From Actinomycetaceae bacterium (lineage in GTDB: Bacteria > Actinomycetota > Actinomycetes > Actinomycetales > Actinomycetaceae): a stretch of 64,000 nucleotides of DNA. The notes beneath the pieces were generated by a model, which was not told the origin of the DNA, made no database searches, and saw nothing but the letters and a program-made list of their open reading frames with translations. Location: NCBI GenBank assembly GCA_028724265.1, contig JAQYDG010000004.1:372001-436000 (forward strand), given 5' to 3'. Shown in pieces: positions 39,937 through 50,002 of this stretch. Positions within the stretch are counted from its first letter, which is position 1, and each line of letters starts with the position of its first letter. The translations under genes were made by a program, and so were the position numbers.

Positions 39937-41838
39937 CTACACCTCGCTCTCTTCGGTTCTCGCCGGCGCTGCTGTACTGGTGGGTACACCTGTACTCGTC
40001 TGCACAGCAGCACGTGCAGTACCGGCCTGCTCTCCAGTGCCTTCGCTCGCCTCGTCACGACGCATCAATGTGCTATCGGCACCCTCTGCCGGCTGAAGAA
40101 CGTTCGGCTGCAGAACGCGCCCCTCGGCGTCGACATACCCCTGGTCGTCTTCAGCGGACTCCTCCGAGGCATCCAAAGAGCGGCCATCAGTACGGTCATC
40201 AGAGCGGTCGTCGATAAATGGCGGCGCAGTCTCCAGAGCATCCCAATCGATGTGTTCGGCTTCTACCTGCAGCGGCAGCGGCGAACTCATTGACGCATAA
40301 GGCTGACGAGGAACCACAAGCAAAAAGGTGGTGCCAACACCCGCTGCGCCGGCAACATCCAAGGTACCCCCATGCAGACTCGCATCCTCCGCAGCAATAG
40401 TGAGCCCGAGCCCTGTGCCTCCCGATTTGCGCACTCGCGATTCGTCGGCTCTCCAAAAGCGCTCGAACACGTGTGACGCTTCCTCCTCGGAAAGTCCAAC
40501 GCCGTGGTCAGAAACCTCAACAGCAACCGCACTTTCACCACCCACCACGCGAATAAGCAGCGTTGCAGAGTCTGCGTACTCCAAGCCGTTGACCACAAGA
40601 TTGCGGACGATGCGCTCAATGCGCCTCGGATCAACGCTCGCCACCGTGTCACCGCTGGCATGAACTACCACATGTACATGGTTCGACGCTGCTAACGGCT
40701 CTTGCGCATGCACCACGCGTCGAACAATCGTGACGAGATCAGCACTCTGCGCATCCAACGCGGCAGAGTTGGCGTCAAAACGAGATATCTCCAGCAAATC
40801 TGAAAGCATTGTATCCAAATTGACAAGCTGTTCATTTTGCAGCTCCGCCGACTTGGCAAGCAGGGGCGAGAGCTCCTGACGGTGGTCGTAAATCAACTGC
40901 CCAGCCATACGAATTGTTGTGACAGGCGTGCGCAACTCATGCGAAACCGCGGAAACAAACCGCGTTTGCACTTGGGAGAGGTGTTCGAGGCTCTCTACTT
41001 TTTCCTGAATCGACGATGCCATCGTGTTGAACGACGAAGCGAGCTGAGCAAGCTCATCGGTGCCGTTGACCACCATCCGGCTGGTCAGCTGGCCGCGAGC
41101 AATCTTTTGCGCTGAACGTGACGCCTCCGTCACCGGCCGTACCACCATATGGACAATCGTCGCAGTCACCACCAGCAGCAGAACCAACAAGACGAATCCA
41201 CCAATGCTCAGCAGCCCAGTTGCGAGTTGCAACAGCTGATTCTCGTTCGCAAACGAATAGCCCACGTAGAAATTGAAGTTCCCTGCACCCGCCAGTTGAA
41301 TGGTGGATCCGACGATGATTCCAGGGCTCCTCTGCCCGTCCTGCAACGGAATTTCGGCGCTCATCCACGCGGCTCGTGAAGGATCTTGGCTGGAGCGTTG
41401 AAGTTCTGGGGTGATGAGCCTGAGAATTTGAGCCGAGGAGAGCGTTGAAGGAGAGGCGATTTGAAAGTCCCCTGGGTTCTGACCAGGAACGTGAACAAGA
41501 GCCGCACCTTCCGCATTCTGCGCTGCGGCAAACTGGCTGGTCACCATGCTATTGGCAATAAGCTGAATCTGCCCCGCCGTCGGCGAGGACAAAGCCGAAA
41601 CTGCCGCCTTTGCTGCCGACTGTGCCTGCGCATACTCGTCTAGCGCAGCATTGACAGCGCGATCCATCATTTTGGAGCGCATGGGGACGATAACCGCCAG
41701 TCCAATCATGATCATGGCAACAATCGTCACAACTAACACAACCGTCACGACCCGCACAGAGATACGCGAATGCCACAAGGTTTTCGTTGCCCGAATACGG
41801 CGGGACAGCCGGGCAGAAGCGGTAGAGGCACGCGCCAT
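39937..41838 (-). CDS. mtrB: Sensor histidine kinase MtrB
   Basis: Membrane kinase that phosphorylates MtrA. 633 residues: two membrane helices (about 30-52 and 205-230) flank an extracytoplasmic sensor, then HAMP (about 231-283), a dimerisation domain with the phospho-acceptor His300 (AVSHELRTP), and an ATPase domain with N-box NLVVNGLEYA, DHGVGL and GGTGLGL. An acidic, disordered C-terminal tail of about 120 residues follows. mtrA precedes it by about 14 nt. Confidence 0.95.
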   Translation of the reverse strand: MARASTASARLSRRIRATKTLWHSRISVRVVTVVLVVTIVAMIMIGLAVIVPMRSKMMDRAVNAALDEYAQAQSAAKAAVSALSSPTAGQIQLIANSMVTSQFAAAQNAEGAALVHVPGQNPGDFQIASPSTLSSAQILRLITPELQRSSQDPSRAAWMSAEIPLQDGQRSPGIIVGSTIQLAGAGNFNFYVGYSFANENQLLQLATGLLSIGGFVLLVLLLVVTATIVHMVVRPVTEASRSAQKIARGQLTSRMVVNGTDELAQLASSFNTMASSIQEKVESLEHLSQVQTRFVSAVSHELRTPVTTIRMAGQLIYDHRQELSPLLAKSAELQNEQLVNLDTMLSDLLEISRFDANSAALDAQSADLVTIVRRVVHAQEPLAASNHVHVVVHASGDTVASVDPRRIERIVRNLVVNGLEYADSATLLIRVVGGESAVAVEVSDHGVGLSEEEASHVFERFWRADESRVRKSGGTGLGLTIAAEDASLHGGTLDVAGAAGVGTTFLLVVPRQPYASMSSPLPLQVEAEHIDWDALETAPPFIDDRSDDRTDGRSLDASEESAEDDQGYVDAEGRVLQPNVLQPAEGADSTLMRRDEASEGTGEQAGTARAAVQTSTGVPTSTAAPARTEESEV

Positions 41839-41852
41839 AGACGTCTCAGACC

Positions 41853-42542
41853 CTAGCGCTGACGCTGAACGGAACCGGCACGGTACCCAATACCGCGCAC
41901 CGTCAACACCACCTGAGGATGGTCAGGATCAATCTCAACTTTTGAGCGCAGACGCTGAATGTGGACGTTCACCAGACGCGTATCTGCTGACAAATGCTTG
42001 TATCCCCATACTTCGTCAAGCAGCTCTTCGCGGGAAAACACCTGAAATGGCTTGCGCGCCAGCGTCACCAAAAGATCAAACTCCAGCGGTGTGAGATGCA
42101 GCTCGGTGTCCCCTCGCTTGACGGTGTGCGCAGCTAAATCGATCACAAGATCCCCAATATGCAGCGCTTCTTCTTCTGGTTCTTGACGGCGTAAATGCGC
42201 CCGAACACGAGCCAACAACACGGCGTTATCAAAAGGCTTCGTCACATAATCGTCCGCACCGGCTTCCAGGCCGGCGATGACGTCCACCGAATCTGTGCGC
42301 GCACTCATCATCACAATCGGCACATCGGAACTGGCGCGCAGCTGCTTGGCAACGCTCACTCCATCCATGCCCGGAAGCATCACGTCCAGGAGCACCAAAT
42401 CGGGGTGTTCTGCTTCAAACAGCGGCTTCACATCCAGGCCGTTGGACACCACGGTGGGAGCATACCCCTCCGATTCCAACAGCAGAGCCAACATCTGGGA
42501 AATACCAGGGTCGTCGTCAACAACGAGAATGCGCGTAGCCAT
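41853..42542 (-). CDS. mtrA: Response regulator MtrA
   Basis: OmpR/PhoB-type regulator (229 aa) controlling cell-wall and division genes in actinobacteria. Receiver domain with acidic pocket at Asp9-Asp11, phospho-acceptor Asp53 (LLDVMLPGMDG) and Lys102 (VTKPF); winged-helix DNA-binding domain from about residue 130, ending VRGIGYRAG. Follows the DUF3499 gene by 4 nt. Confidence 0.96.
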   Translation of the reverse strand: MATRILVVDDDPGISQMLALLLESEGYAPTVVSNGLDVKPLFEAEHPDLVLLDVMLPGMDGVSVAKQLRASSDVPIVMMSARTDSVDVIAGLEAGADDYVTKPFDNAVLLARVRAHLRRQEPEEEALHIGDLVIDLAAHTVKRGDTELHLTPLEFDLLVTLARKPFQVFSREELLDEVWGYKHLSADTRLVNVHIQRLRSKVEIDPDHPQVVLTVRGIGYRAGSVQRQR

Positions 42543-42546
42543 GCTG

Positions 42547-42930
42547 CTATTCTTTCACGTTTTTATTCTGCTGACGATGCTCGTGGGTGCTCGCGCTCTC
42601 ATGCGTGCGGCGATCCTCGCCGGAGGGTAAATAAGCGACATTTCGCGGCGGCCTGGGGCGGCGTGCTGCCCCTCGAATCGCATCTGCCAATGCGTAGAGA
42701 TCTTCCTCGGATGGTGGCGCCGGCTCGAACTGCGTGGCTAGCCGGATCAACTGCCAACCGTGTGGAACCGTCACAGCTGTCGCATGCGTCTGGCACAGAT
42801 CGAAGGCACCCTTGACCGGTGACGGCGAAAGGGGACCAACCACTGCAGTTGCCTCTTGGTAGTTATACGTCATCGTTGCAACAGCCGGCTGGCCGCAGCC
42901 AGGCCGATAGCACATACGCAAACTGTTCAC
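42547..42930 (-). CDS. DUF3499 family protein
   Basis: Actinobacteria-restricted family of unknown role; 127 residues. It has the family marks CYRPGCGQPAVATMTYNY, VVGPLSPSP and DLCQTHATAVTVPHGW, with a possible metal site from CxxxxC and CxxH. Starts at a GTG behind GGGGGA; Met6 is the alternative. In mycobacteria its homologue lies beside whiB2 and the zincin-like gene, as here (43013-43854). The C-terminal tail is charged and low in complexity. It is 4 nt upstream of mtrA and probably co-transcribed. Confidence 0.85.
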   Translation of the reverse strand: MNSLRMCYRPGCGQPAVATMTYNYQEATAVVGPLSPSPVKGAFDLCQTHATAVTVPHGWQLIRLATQFEPAPPSEEDLYALADAIRGAARRPRPPRNVAYLPSGEDRRTHESASTHEHRQQNKNVKE

Positions 42931-43012
42931 TCCCCCAGGCTATCAAATCCCTTCAATCTCTCTGCAGGCTCCACGCTGCACCCCACAACAGGACGCGGCC
43001 TACACTAAAGCT

Positions 43013-43468
43013 ATGGATCGGACTCGCCTTCTCGACACGGTACGGCCAATACGACGCGACCGCCACAATCGCGGCATTCGAGGCCAACTTATCCCCACCA
43101 GCGTGCCGGCATGGCGAACACGAGCCGATAAATTTGCGGATATTCTTGCCGCAGAAATCGGAACCTATCAACGCCGCATGCCCGACGAGCTGGCCTATGT
43201 GGAATTTGGTACACTCGACGCTCCGGATACACAGACCCTCCAGGTAGAGAGCGGCATTCCTCTTGCCAGCTTCATTCCCAGCACTCCGAGTGCACAAGCC
43301 CGCGGACGAATAGTGTTCTATCGTCTGCCGATCCTGCATGCTGCTGCCCATACACAATTTCCTCGCCTGTTCATTCACGACGTCGTCACTGAACAGATCG
43401 CTGGGGCAATTAACCAGCTGCCGGAGAACATCGACTTCATTCCCCGCGACGAGGACTATGACGATTAG
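43013..43468 (+). CDS. Zincin-like metallopeptidase family protein (degenerate motif)
   Basis: Actinobacterial 'metallopeptidase family' (PF06262-like, zincin fold) protein, 151 aa. Family text: RDRHNRGIRGQLIP, VPAWRTRADKFAD, ELAYVEFGTLD and FIHDVVTEQIAGAINQ. The usual HExxH is replaced by HDVVTE, so proteolytic activity is doubtful. It starts at an ATG at 43013, lies divergently from DUF3499 and overlaps the end of the convergent whiB gene by 4 nt. The arrangement DUF3499 (-), this gene (+), whiB2 (-) matches mycobacteria. Confidence 0.8.
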   Translation: MDRTRLLDTVRPIRRDRHNRGIRGQLIPTSVPAWRTRADKFADILAAEIGTYQRRMPDELAYVEFGTLDAPDTQTLQVESGIPLASFIPSTPSAQARGRIVFYRLPILHAAAHTQFPRLFIHDVVTEQIAGAINQLPENIDFIPRDEDYDD

Positions 43469-43854
43469 CTGCCCGAGCGGCGAGAGCGCGCAAGCCGACG
43501 CCGGTCATTGTCGCTCATTCCTCCCCAGATTCCATGGCGAATATCGTGGGAAATCGCATACTCCAAACAGTCAGATTCAACAGGACATTCACGGCAGATC
43601 GCCGTAGCCGGAATAATCGACCCACCCTTTTCCGGAAAGAAGATATCCGGATCAGTCTGGGCACACAGAGCCCTTTCCTGCCAGTGGATCGCATCGTCCT
43701 CAACGAAGCCGTACCCTAAATTGAGCAACTGGGCAATCTGACGATCTTCGGCGGAGGCAGAGGGCGAAGAATCAACTAAACGCATCGGCTGTGATGGCTG
43801 TGCTGAGGCCGTCGAGCGTTCCTCGTGTTGCATCTGAGCACCAGCACCGTGCAT
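43465..43854 (-). CDS. whiB: WhiB-family iron-sulphur regulator (WhiB2/WhmD-like)
   Basis: Small [4Fe-4S] transcription factor found only in actinobacteria and their phages, acting with the primary sigma factor. 129 residues with the four cluster Cys at 64, 87, 90 and 96 (ALCAQTDPDIFFPEKGG, ICRECPVESDC), the GIWGG turn (108-112) and a basic C-terminal tail (RRRLARSRR). The ATG at 43854 follows GGAGG by 9 nt; the frame extends to 43911 without homology. The neighbourhood suggests WhiB2/WhmD, which acts in septation; paralogue assignment is inferred. Confidence 0.92.
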   Translation of the reverse strand: MHGAGAQMQHEERSTASAQPSQPMRLVDSSPSASAEDRQIAQLLNLGYGFVEDDAIHWQERALCAQTDPDIFFPEKGGSIIPATAICRECPVESDCLEYAISHDIRHGIWGGMSDNDRRRLARSRRSGS

Positions 43855-43973
43855 AGCCCGTTCCTCCCTGTCGTCTGTATAAATTACAGCGTTGTTATTC
43901 GAAAAAATCAAGGGAATACGGGAAATCGTGGAGAAAACGAGACCGAAACACCGCTGCGGATCTTTTCGTGGAT

Positions 43974-45161
43974 CTACTGTTGAAGTGACGAGACCTGATC
44001 GACGAGGACTCGAAGCCCATGCTCAAAATCCGCAGGATCCACCAACAGAGAAGCAGCAACAAAACCTGGAAGCGGCATATCGAAGAAATATCCGGGCTGC
44101 ATTGTGATGCCGGCGTCGCGGATAAGGCGCAGCACTAATGCCTGTTCATCTACCGTCGATGGGAACCGCAGCAGCACGCTCCAGGCTGCCTCCACCTGAC
44201 CACAGCTCACAAGACCCGCCGGATCCTGACGAATCAGGCCGCGGCAAAGTTGCATGTTGTGCCTGAGCCGTCGAGCCACTACAGCATGCTGCGCATCAAC
44301 CTGAGCGAGCAAGCTCGGCAGCTGCCTGGATATGAGCTGACTCATCGGCAGAAAGGCGTCCGCCACAACATCGAGGCGCCGCAACGCCTCGTCAAGTACG
44401 CCCTCGGGTCCAGACGCTTCAATCCACGCGACCTTCGCGCCGGGAGCAGCAAGCTGTTTCGATAGCCCGTCGAGAGCGAAGGTCAGCACTCGATCTTCCC
44501 CGGCAAGACGCGTCACGCCCGGCAATGGATCGAGTGGATAGCTATAAAACACCTCGTCTGCTATCAACGCAATATCATGCCGCACACACAGATCGATCAG
44601 TTTTGCTCGTTCCTCCTGATGCACATACGATCCTGTGGGATTGTTGGGATTGATCGCCACAATCGCCTTGATGGCGCTAGATGTATCACCCGTACCTGAC
44701 GAGGCCTGCGCGTCAAGCCGCTCTGCCAACCACCCGGTATCAATACGCCACGAATCGTGGAGGTCTAAGGGATAGTACTCAACATAAACGTTTTCCAGCT
44801 GTGCGATCGATTCAACGAGCGGGTATCCCGGCGCTGGTGCCAAGACGGTATCTCCGGGATTACACAACACTTTAAAGAGCCAACTGTAGGCCTCGGAGGT
44901 GGAACTGAGCACGTAAAGGTGCTCAGGAGAGACGACGCGCCCTTGCGTGTTCGCAACAAATTCAGCAATCGCTTGCCTGTCAGCCGCAGACCCTCGGGGA
45001 TCTGCGGTGTAGACCTCAGGAAGAATATCTGGAGCAAGGCCAGAATGGGTAGGGTTCGAATCAGAGAGGTTCATCAAGCGCTGACCTGAGCCTCGCCGTT
45101 CCGACTCTGCCCGAGCGATGGCGTTTGGTTCTATAGAATGTACCCGCTGCGAGAATTTCAC
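43974..45161 (-). CDS. PLP-dependent aminotransferase, class I/II
   Basis: Fold-type I aminotransferase of 395 residues. The pyridoxal-phosphate site is LDGLSKQLAAPGAKVAW with the Schiff-base Lys; NPNNPTGSY and DEVFYSYPL give the coenzyme-binding Asn and Asp/Tyr. The substrate cannot be told from sequence; aromatic, alanine or succinyl-diaminopimelate substrates are all possible. It stands alone, divergent from nrdI (gap about 280 nt) and downstream of whiB's start side. Confidence 0.88.
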   Translation of the reverse strand: MKFSQRVHSIEPNAIARAESERRGSGQRLMNLSDSNPTHSGLAPDILPEVYTADPRGSAADRQAIAEFVANTQGRVVSPEHLYVLSSTSEAYSWLFKVLCNPGDTVLAPAPGYPLVESIAQLENVYVEYYPLDLHDSWRIDTGWLAERLDAQASSGTGDTSSAIKAIVAINPNNPTGSYVHQEERAKLIDLCVRHDIALIADEVFYSYPLDPLPGVTRLAGEDRVLTFALDGLSKQLAAPGAKVAWIEASGPEGVLDEALRRLDVVADAFLPMSQLISRQLPSLLAQVDAQHAVVARRLRHNMQLCRGLIRQDPAGLVSCGQVEAAWSVLLRFPSTVDEQALVLRLIRDAGITMQPGYFFDMPLPGFVAASLLVDPADFEHGLRVLVDQVSSLQQ

Positions 45162-45212
45162 GGGTTAACACTACCGACACCCGCACAATCAGTACGGGTT
45201 CCCTTAGCACAA

Positions 45213-45240
45213 TTGACGCCGCACTCCCATGCGGAATATC
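45213..45240 (+). promoter_or_regulatory. Candidate nrd promoter
   Basis: TTGACG (45213-45218) with a 16-nt spacer to AATATC (45235-45240). The spacer CCGCACTCCCATGCGG is itself an inverted repeat (CCGCA/TGCGG), which could be an operator. I looked for paired NrdR boxes and found no clear match. The leader to nrdI would be about 190 nt. Confidence 0.4.
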
Positions 45241-45438
45241 TCACACAACCACAACATGTACACACTCTCGGCACCGCAGATCACAAGGTGTAGTATTTCT
45301 CTCGTTGTTCGTGCCACGCTCGTGAGGCTCGAATCCAGGCCAAGCCGGACTCACTGAACCAGCCTCACTCCAAGAGCATCACCGCACCAACACCGTGACT
45401 TACCAGCCTGAGCGCCCCTTCCACCGAACGGAGTAACC

Positions 45439-46017
45439 ATGCCCCCTATGCAGCTGACAATTCCACCTCAGCCGGCAAACTTTGTGGCACCTGAAACGCT
45501 CAAGCTCGCCAATGGCCTCGCTCCACAACTCACGCAGGAAGCGGACTCGCCCTACGATTTCGTTCCGGACAACCCGAGCTCGCCTCGGATTGTGTTCTTC
45601 TCCAGTATTTCCGAAAATACCTGGCGTTTTGCCGTCAAACTCGGTTTTCCGGCCGTCAGGATTCCAGTGTATGAACGCCGGGATCCACAGCCTTTGGTGA
45701 ATGAACCGTATGTGATCCTTGTTCCCACCTACGGCGGCGGCAATACGCATGGAGCGGTGCCCAAACAGGCGATTCACTTTCTCAATATCAAAGCCAACCG
45801 AGATCTGTGCGTGGGAGTCATGTCGAGCGGCCAGAAGAATTTCGGCAAGTACTACTGTATTGCGGCAGATATCATCGCGCGCAAATGCGGCGTGCGTCCG
45901 TTGTATCGATTTGAACTGATGGGCACACCGGAGGACGTCCGGCGTGCACGCGAAGGAATGGAGGAATTGTGGCAGTCACAGATATTACGTCACCACTCAC
46001 CCGAGCCGAAGGCTTAG
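45439..46017 (+). CDS. nrdI: NrdI flavodoxin-like protein
   Basis: FMN protein that generates the oxidant to assemble the Mn(III)2-tyrosyl radical of NrdF. 192 residues, longer than the usual 130-150: an N-terminal extension of about 45 residues precedes the core ([49 protein letters not shown]). Start ATG is behind CGGAG. It overlaps nrdE by 49 nt, with the nrdE ribosome-binding site inside its 3' end. No nrdH glutaredoxin precedes it, unlike most nrdHIEF operons. Confidence 0.93.
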   Translation: MPPMQLTIPPQPANFVAPETLKLANGLAPQLTQEADSPYDFVPDNPSSPRIVFFSSISENTWRFAVKLGFPAVRIPVYERRDPQPLVNEPYVILVPTYGGGNTHGAVPKQAIHFLNIKANRDLCVGVMSSGQKNFGKYYCIAADIIARKCGVRPLYRFELMGTPEDVRRAREGMEELWQSQILRHHSPEPKA

Positions 46018-48233
46018 ACCCCGATTACGGGATTCTCGACGCCACTGCTCAGGTGCAGATAGAGCGCGGCGGCGCAAACTCTGCTGCACCTGGTTCTGCT
46101 GGCCAGGCATCGTCCCCCTCAACCGACACCGACTACCACGAGCTGAATGCCCAGCTGAACCTCTACAGTGCACAGCACACCATTCAGTTCGACAAGGACG
46201 AACTGGCTATTGAGCATTACTTCTCCCAGCACGTCATCCCCAATACTGCGAAGTTTGCGTCAACGAGCGAACGCCTCAACTGGTTGTTTACGAACGATTA
46301 TTACGAGCGCGAGGTGTGGGATCAGTATTCTCAAGCCTTCGTTGAGAGCCTCTACGATCGCGCTGCATCGGCTAATTTTCAGTTCACGACCTTCCTTGGG
46401 GCATTCAAGTTCTACACGTCGTATGCTCTCAAGACCTTCGATGGAGGGACGTATCTGGAGGATTTCGGCCAGCGTGCCGTCGCTGTTGCCCTCTATCTCG
46501 GCAAAGGTGACGAAGCGCTCGCATCAGACGCGCTGACCGAATTGCTCTCTCGCCGCCTACAGCCGGCGACCCCAACGTTCCTCAATGCCGGAAAGAAACA
46601 GCGCGGCGAAATGGTGTCCTGTTTCGTCTTGCGCATGGAAGACAACATGGAGTCCATCGGCCGATCCATTAACAGCGCACTCCAGCTATCCAAACGCGGA
46701 GGCGGTGTGGCATTCCTCCTGACGAATATCCGCGAGGCAGGCGCACCGATCAAGAAGATCGCACACCAGTCCAGCGGCATTATCCCGATTATGAAGTTGC
46801 TGGAGGACTCCTTCAGCTATGCCAACCAGCTGGGTGCACGCCAAGGTGCTGGCGCCGTGTACCTGAGTGCACACCACCCCGATATTCTGCAGTTCCTGGA
46901 TACCAAGCGCGAGAACGCGGACGAGAAGATTCGTATCAAGACTCTTTCGCTGGGCGTGATGATCCCCGATATCACCTTCCAGCTTGCCAAGAAAAAAGAA
47001 AAGATGGCGCTCTTTAGCCCCTACGACGTGTTCAACGAATACGGAAAGCCCCTCTCCGATATCTCGATCACCGAGCATTACCAGGAGATGATCGACAATC
47101 CGCGTATCCACAAGAAGTACATCGACGCCCGCTCCTTCTTCACAACCCTTGCGGAGATCCAGTTCGAATCCGGGTATCCCTTTATCGTCTACGAAGATAC
47201 GGCCAACCGTGCCAACCCCATCAAAGGCCGTATCAACATGAGCAACCTGTGCACCGAGATTATGCAGGTGAACAGCGCCAGCGTGTATGACGACGACTTG
47301 GGCTATGCCACCACAGGTCAAGATATTTCGTGCAACCTCGCATCGCTGAATATCGCAGCCACGATGGATGGCGGGGATATCCGCCACACTGTAGATGTTG
47401 CTATTCGGGGCCTCACAACCGTGTCCGAACTGGAACACATCCACTCTGTGCCGTCGATCGAGCATGGGAACGACGCGATGCACGCCATTGGGCTGGGTCA
47501 AATGAACCTGCATGGTTTCCTGGCACGCGAGGGCATTATGTACGGCTCACCTGAAGGCCTCGACTTCACGAACATGTACTTCCTCGCCGTCACCTATGCA
47601 GCGATCGCGGCATCCAACCGGATTGCCATTGAACGCGGGGCTACATTCGCAGGTTTTGAAGATTCGAAGTACGCGTCCGGCGAGTATTTCGACAAGTACA
47701 CTGACAAGATCTGGGAGCCGGCTACCGAGAAGGTGCGCCAGCTCGTCACGAAGTTCCATATGCAGATCCCGACGCATGACGAGTGGGTAGCGTTGAAGGA
47801 GTCCGTGATGAAGCACGGGATCTACAACGCCTATCTGCAGGCCGTTCCGCCCACCGGCTCGATCTCCTATATCAATGGATCAACAGCGTCCTTGCAACCC
47901 ATTGTGTCCAAGATCGAGATCCGCAAGGAAGGCAAGATCGGCCGCGTCTACTACCCGGCCCCCTACATGACCAACGACAACCAGGAGTATTACCTGGATG
48001 CCTACGAGTTGGGGTACAAAGCGATTGTTGACACCTACGCCGCGGCAGCACAGCACGTGGATCAAGGAACGTCGATGACGCTCTTCTTCATGGACGACGT
48101 CACAACCCGCGTGTTAAACAAGGCTCAAATCTACGCATGGACGAAAGGCTTGAAGTCGATCTACTACGTGCGCTTGCGCCAACAAGCACTTGAAGGCACC
48201 CAAGTTGAGCAGTGCGTTAGCTGCATGCTGTAG
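45969..48233 (+). CDS. nrdE: Ribonucleotide reductase class Ib, catalytic subunit
   Basis: Reduces ribonucleoside diphosphates in partnership with NrdF. 754 residues starting at a GTG, 4 nt after GGAGG. Visible: [11 protein letters not shown], the first redox Cys in [17 protein letters not shown], the radical-site NLCTEI Cys, [31 protein letters not shown], and the C-terminal CVSCML redox pair. The N-terminal 50 residues are an Ala/Ser/Gly-rich extension. A stem (48245-48255 with 48264-48274) lies after the stop, without a T-tract. Confidence 0.96.
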   Translation: MAVTDITSPLTRAEGLDPDYGILDATAQVQIERGGANSAAPGSAGQASSPSTDTDYHELNAQLNLYSAQHTIQFDKDELAIEHYFSQHVIPNTAKFASTSERLNWLFTNDYYEREVWDQYSQAFVESLYDRAASANFQFTTFLGAFKFYTSYALKTFDGGTYLEDFGQRAVAVALYLGKGDEALASDALTELLSRRLQPATPTFLNAGKKQRGEMVSCFVLRMEDNMESIGRSINSALQLSKRGGGVAFLLTNIREAGAPIKKIAHQSSGIIPIMKLLEDSFSYANQLGARQGAGAVYLSAHHPDILQFLDTKRENADEKIRIKTLSLGVMIPDITFQLAKKKEKMALFSPYDVFNEYGKPLSDISITEHYQEMIDNPRIHKKYIDARSFFTTLAEIQFESGYPFIVYEDTANRANPIKGRINMSNLCTEIMQVNSASVYDDDLGYATTGQDISCNLASLNIAATMDGGDIRHTVDVAIRGLTTVSELEHIHSVPSIEHGNDAMHAIGLGQMNLHGFLAREGIMYGSPEGLDFTNMYFLAVTYAAIAASNRIAIERGATFAGFEDSKYASGEYFDKYTDKIWEPATEKVRQLVTKFHMQIPTHDEWVALKESVMKHGIYNAYLQAVPPTGSISYINGSTASLQPIVSKIEIRKEGKIGRVYYPAPYMTNDNQEYYLDAYELGYKAIVDTYAAAAQHVDQGTSMTLFFMDDVTTRVLNKAQIYAWTKGLKSIYYVRLRQQALEGTQVEQCVSCML

Positions 48234-48244
48234 GAACCCTGAAC

Positions 48245-48274
48245 GGCGTCTTCACTGACTGATGTGGAGACGCC
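48245..48274 (+). other. Hairpin in the nrdE-nrdF gap
   Basis: GGCGTCTTCAC pairs over 11 bp with GTGGAGACGCC (one G-U), loop 8 nt. No T-run follows. It may lower read-through into nrdF or protect upstream mRNA; the gap from nrdE to nrdF is about 190 nt and shows no gene. Confidence 0.5.
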
Positions 48275-48301
48275 GCACGTCAACACGGAAGAGCAGAATG
48301 A

Positions 48302-49396
<1,095 letters not shown>

Positions 49397-49422
49397 GGCG
49401 CCGGAGCGAAAGGAGATCAACG

Positions 49423-49902
49423 ATGACGACGTATGCACTTGTGATGGCTCGTGACGGGCTTCCCTCTGTTGACGAACAGCGGTCAGCGGTCGTTGCGGTG
49501 AGCGGGACGGATGCGCAAATCATGGAATTCTCTCCACTATCCCAGGCGGATGTGGAAACGGGGGTTCAAAACGTCTTGAACATGATGCATGAGGCTGATG
49601 TGCTCGCAGTGTCTAGCCTCGGCATTCTAGGCTTAGGAGACCGCCCTCTGCTCACCGTTGTTGACGGGCTTGGCACGTCCGGTTTTGGTTTGATTGCAGC
49701 CAGTGAAGGCATCAACGTGCCGGCTCATGATGCCTTCTTCAGCGTCGTGGCCAAGCTTGAGGCAGGAGCCGAAGCTTCACGGCGGGCACAGGCCGGCGCG
49801 ATTATCGCGCGCGCCATGGGTCGGGATGCCGTCACACCACAAAAGGCGGAGTTTGTTCCTGCTGAATATGCCGATATGGTGCCAGAAAAGGATGTGCACT
49901 AG
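49423..49902 (+). CDS. Protein of unknown function linked to nrdF
   Basis: 159 residues (ATG at 49423, GAAAGGAG about 8 nt upstream), only 26 nt after nrdF and followed by a strong terminator, so it is the last gene of the nrd operon. No signal peptide or membrane helix. The middle is rich in small hydrophobic residues (ADVLAVSSLGILGLGDRPLL, then VVDGLGTSGFGLIAA), which suggests an alpha/beta fold; the C-terminal half is Ala-rich helical. There are no Cys. I do not recognise the family. Co-transcription with nrdIEF is the only functional hint. Confidence 0.75.
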   Translation: MTTYALVMARDGLPSVDEQRSAVVAVSGTDAQIMEFSPLSQADVETGVQNVLNMMHEADVLAVSSLGILGLGDRPLLTVVDGLGTSGFGLIAASEGINVPAHDAFFSVVAKLEAGAEASRRAQAGAIIARAMGRDAVTPQKAEFVPAEYADMVPEKDVH

Positions 49903-49943
49903 AAGCGTGACCCGAGAGGGCTCACGCACGTCACGCATATACC

Positions 49944-49987
49944 ACGGCTCACGCATATGGATAGCCACATGCGTGAGCCGTTCTTTT
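49944..49987 (+). terminator. Intrinsic terminator of the nrd operon
   Basis: Thirteen-base-pair perfect stem ACGGCTCACGCAT (49944-49956) and ATGCGTGAGCCGT (49969-49981), followed by TCTTTTC. The T-tract is on the plus strand only, so it serves nrd rather than the convergent menC. Confidence 0.9.
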
Positions 49988-50002
49988 CGTCTCTCGATAT
50001 CG

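Noticed and set aside
45241..45310. Possible NrdR boxes upstream of nrdI
   Set aside because: ACACAACCACAACATGT and nearby words share some bases with the NrdR consensus but lack the AT-rich palindromic centre and a second box at the correct phase.
46686..47513. 275-codon minus-strand frame opposite nrdE
   Set aside because: Antisense shadow of nrdE; nrdE has full catalytic motifs on the plus strand.
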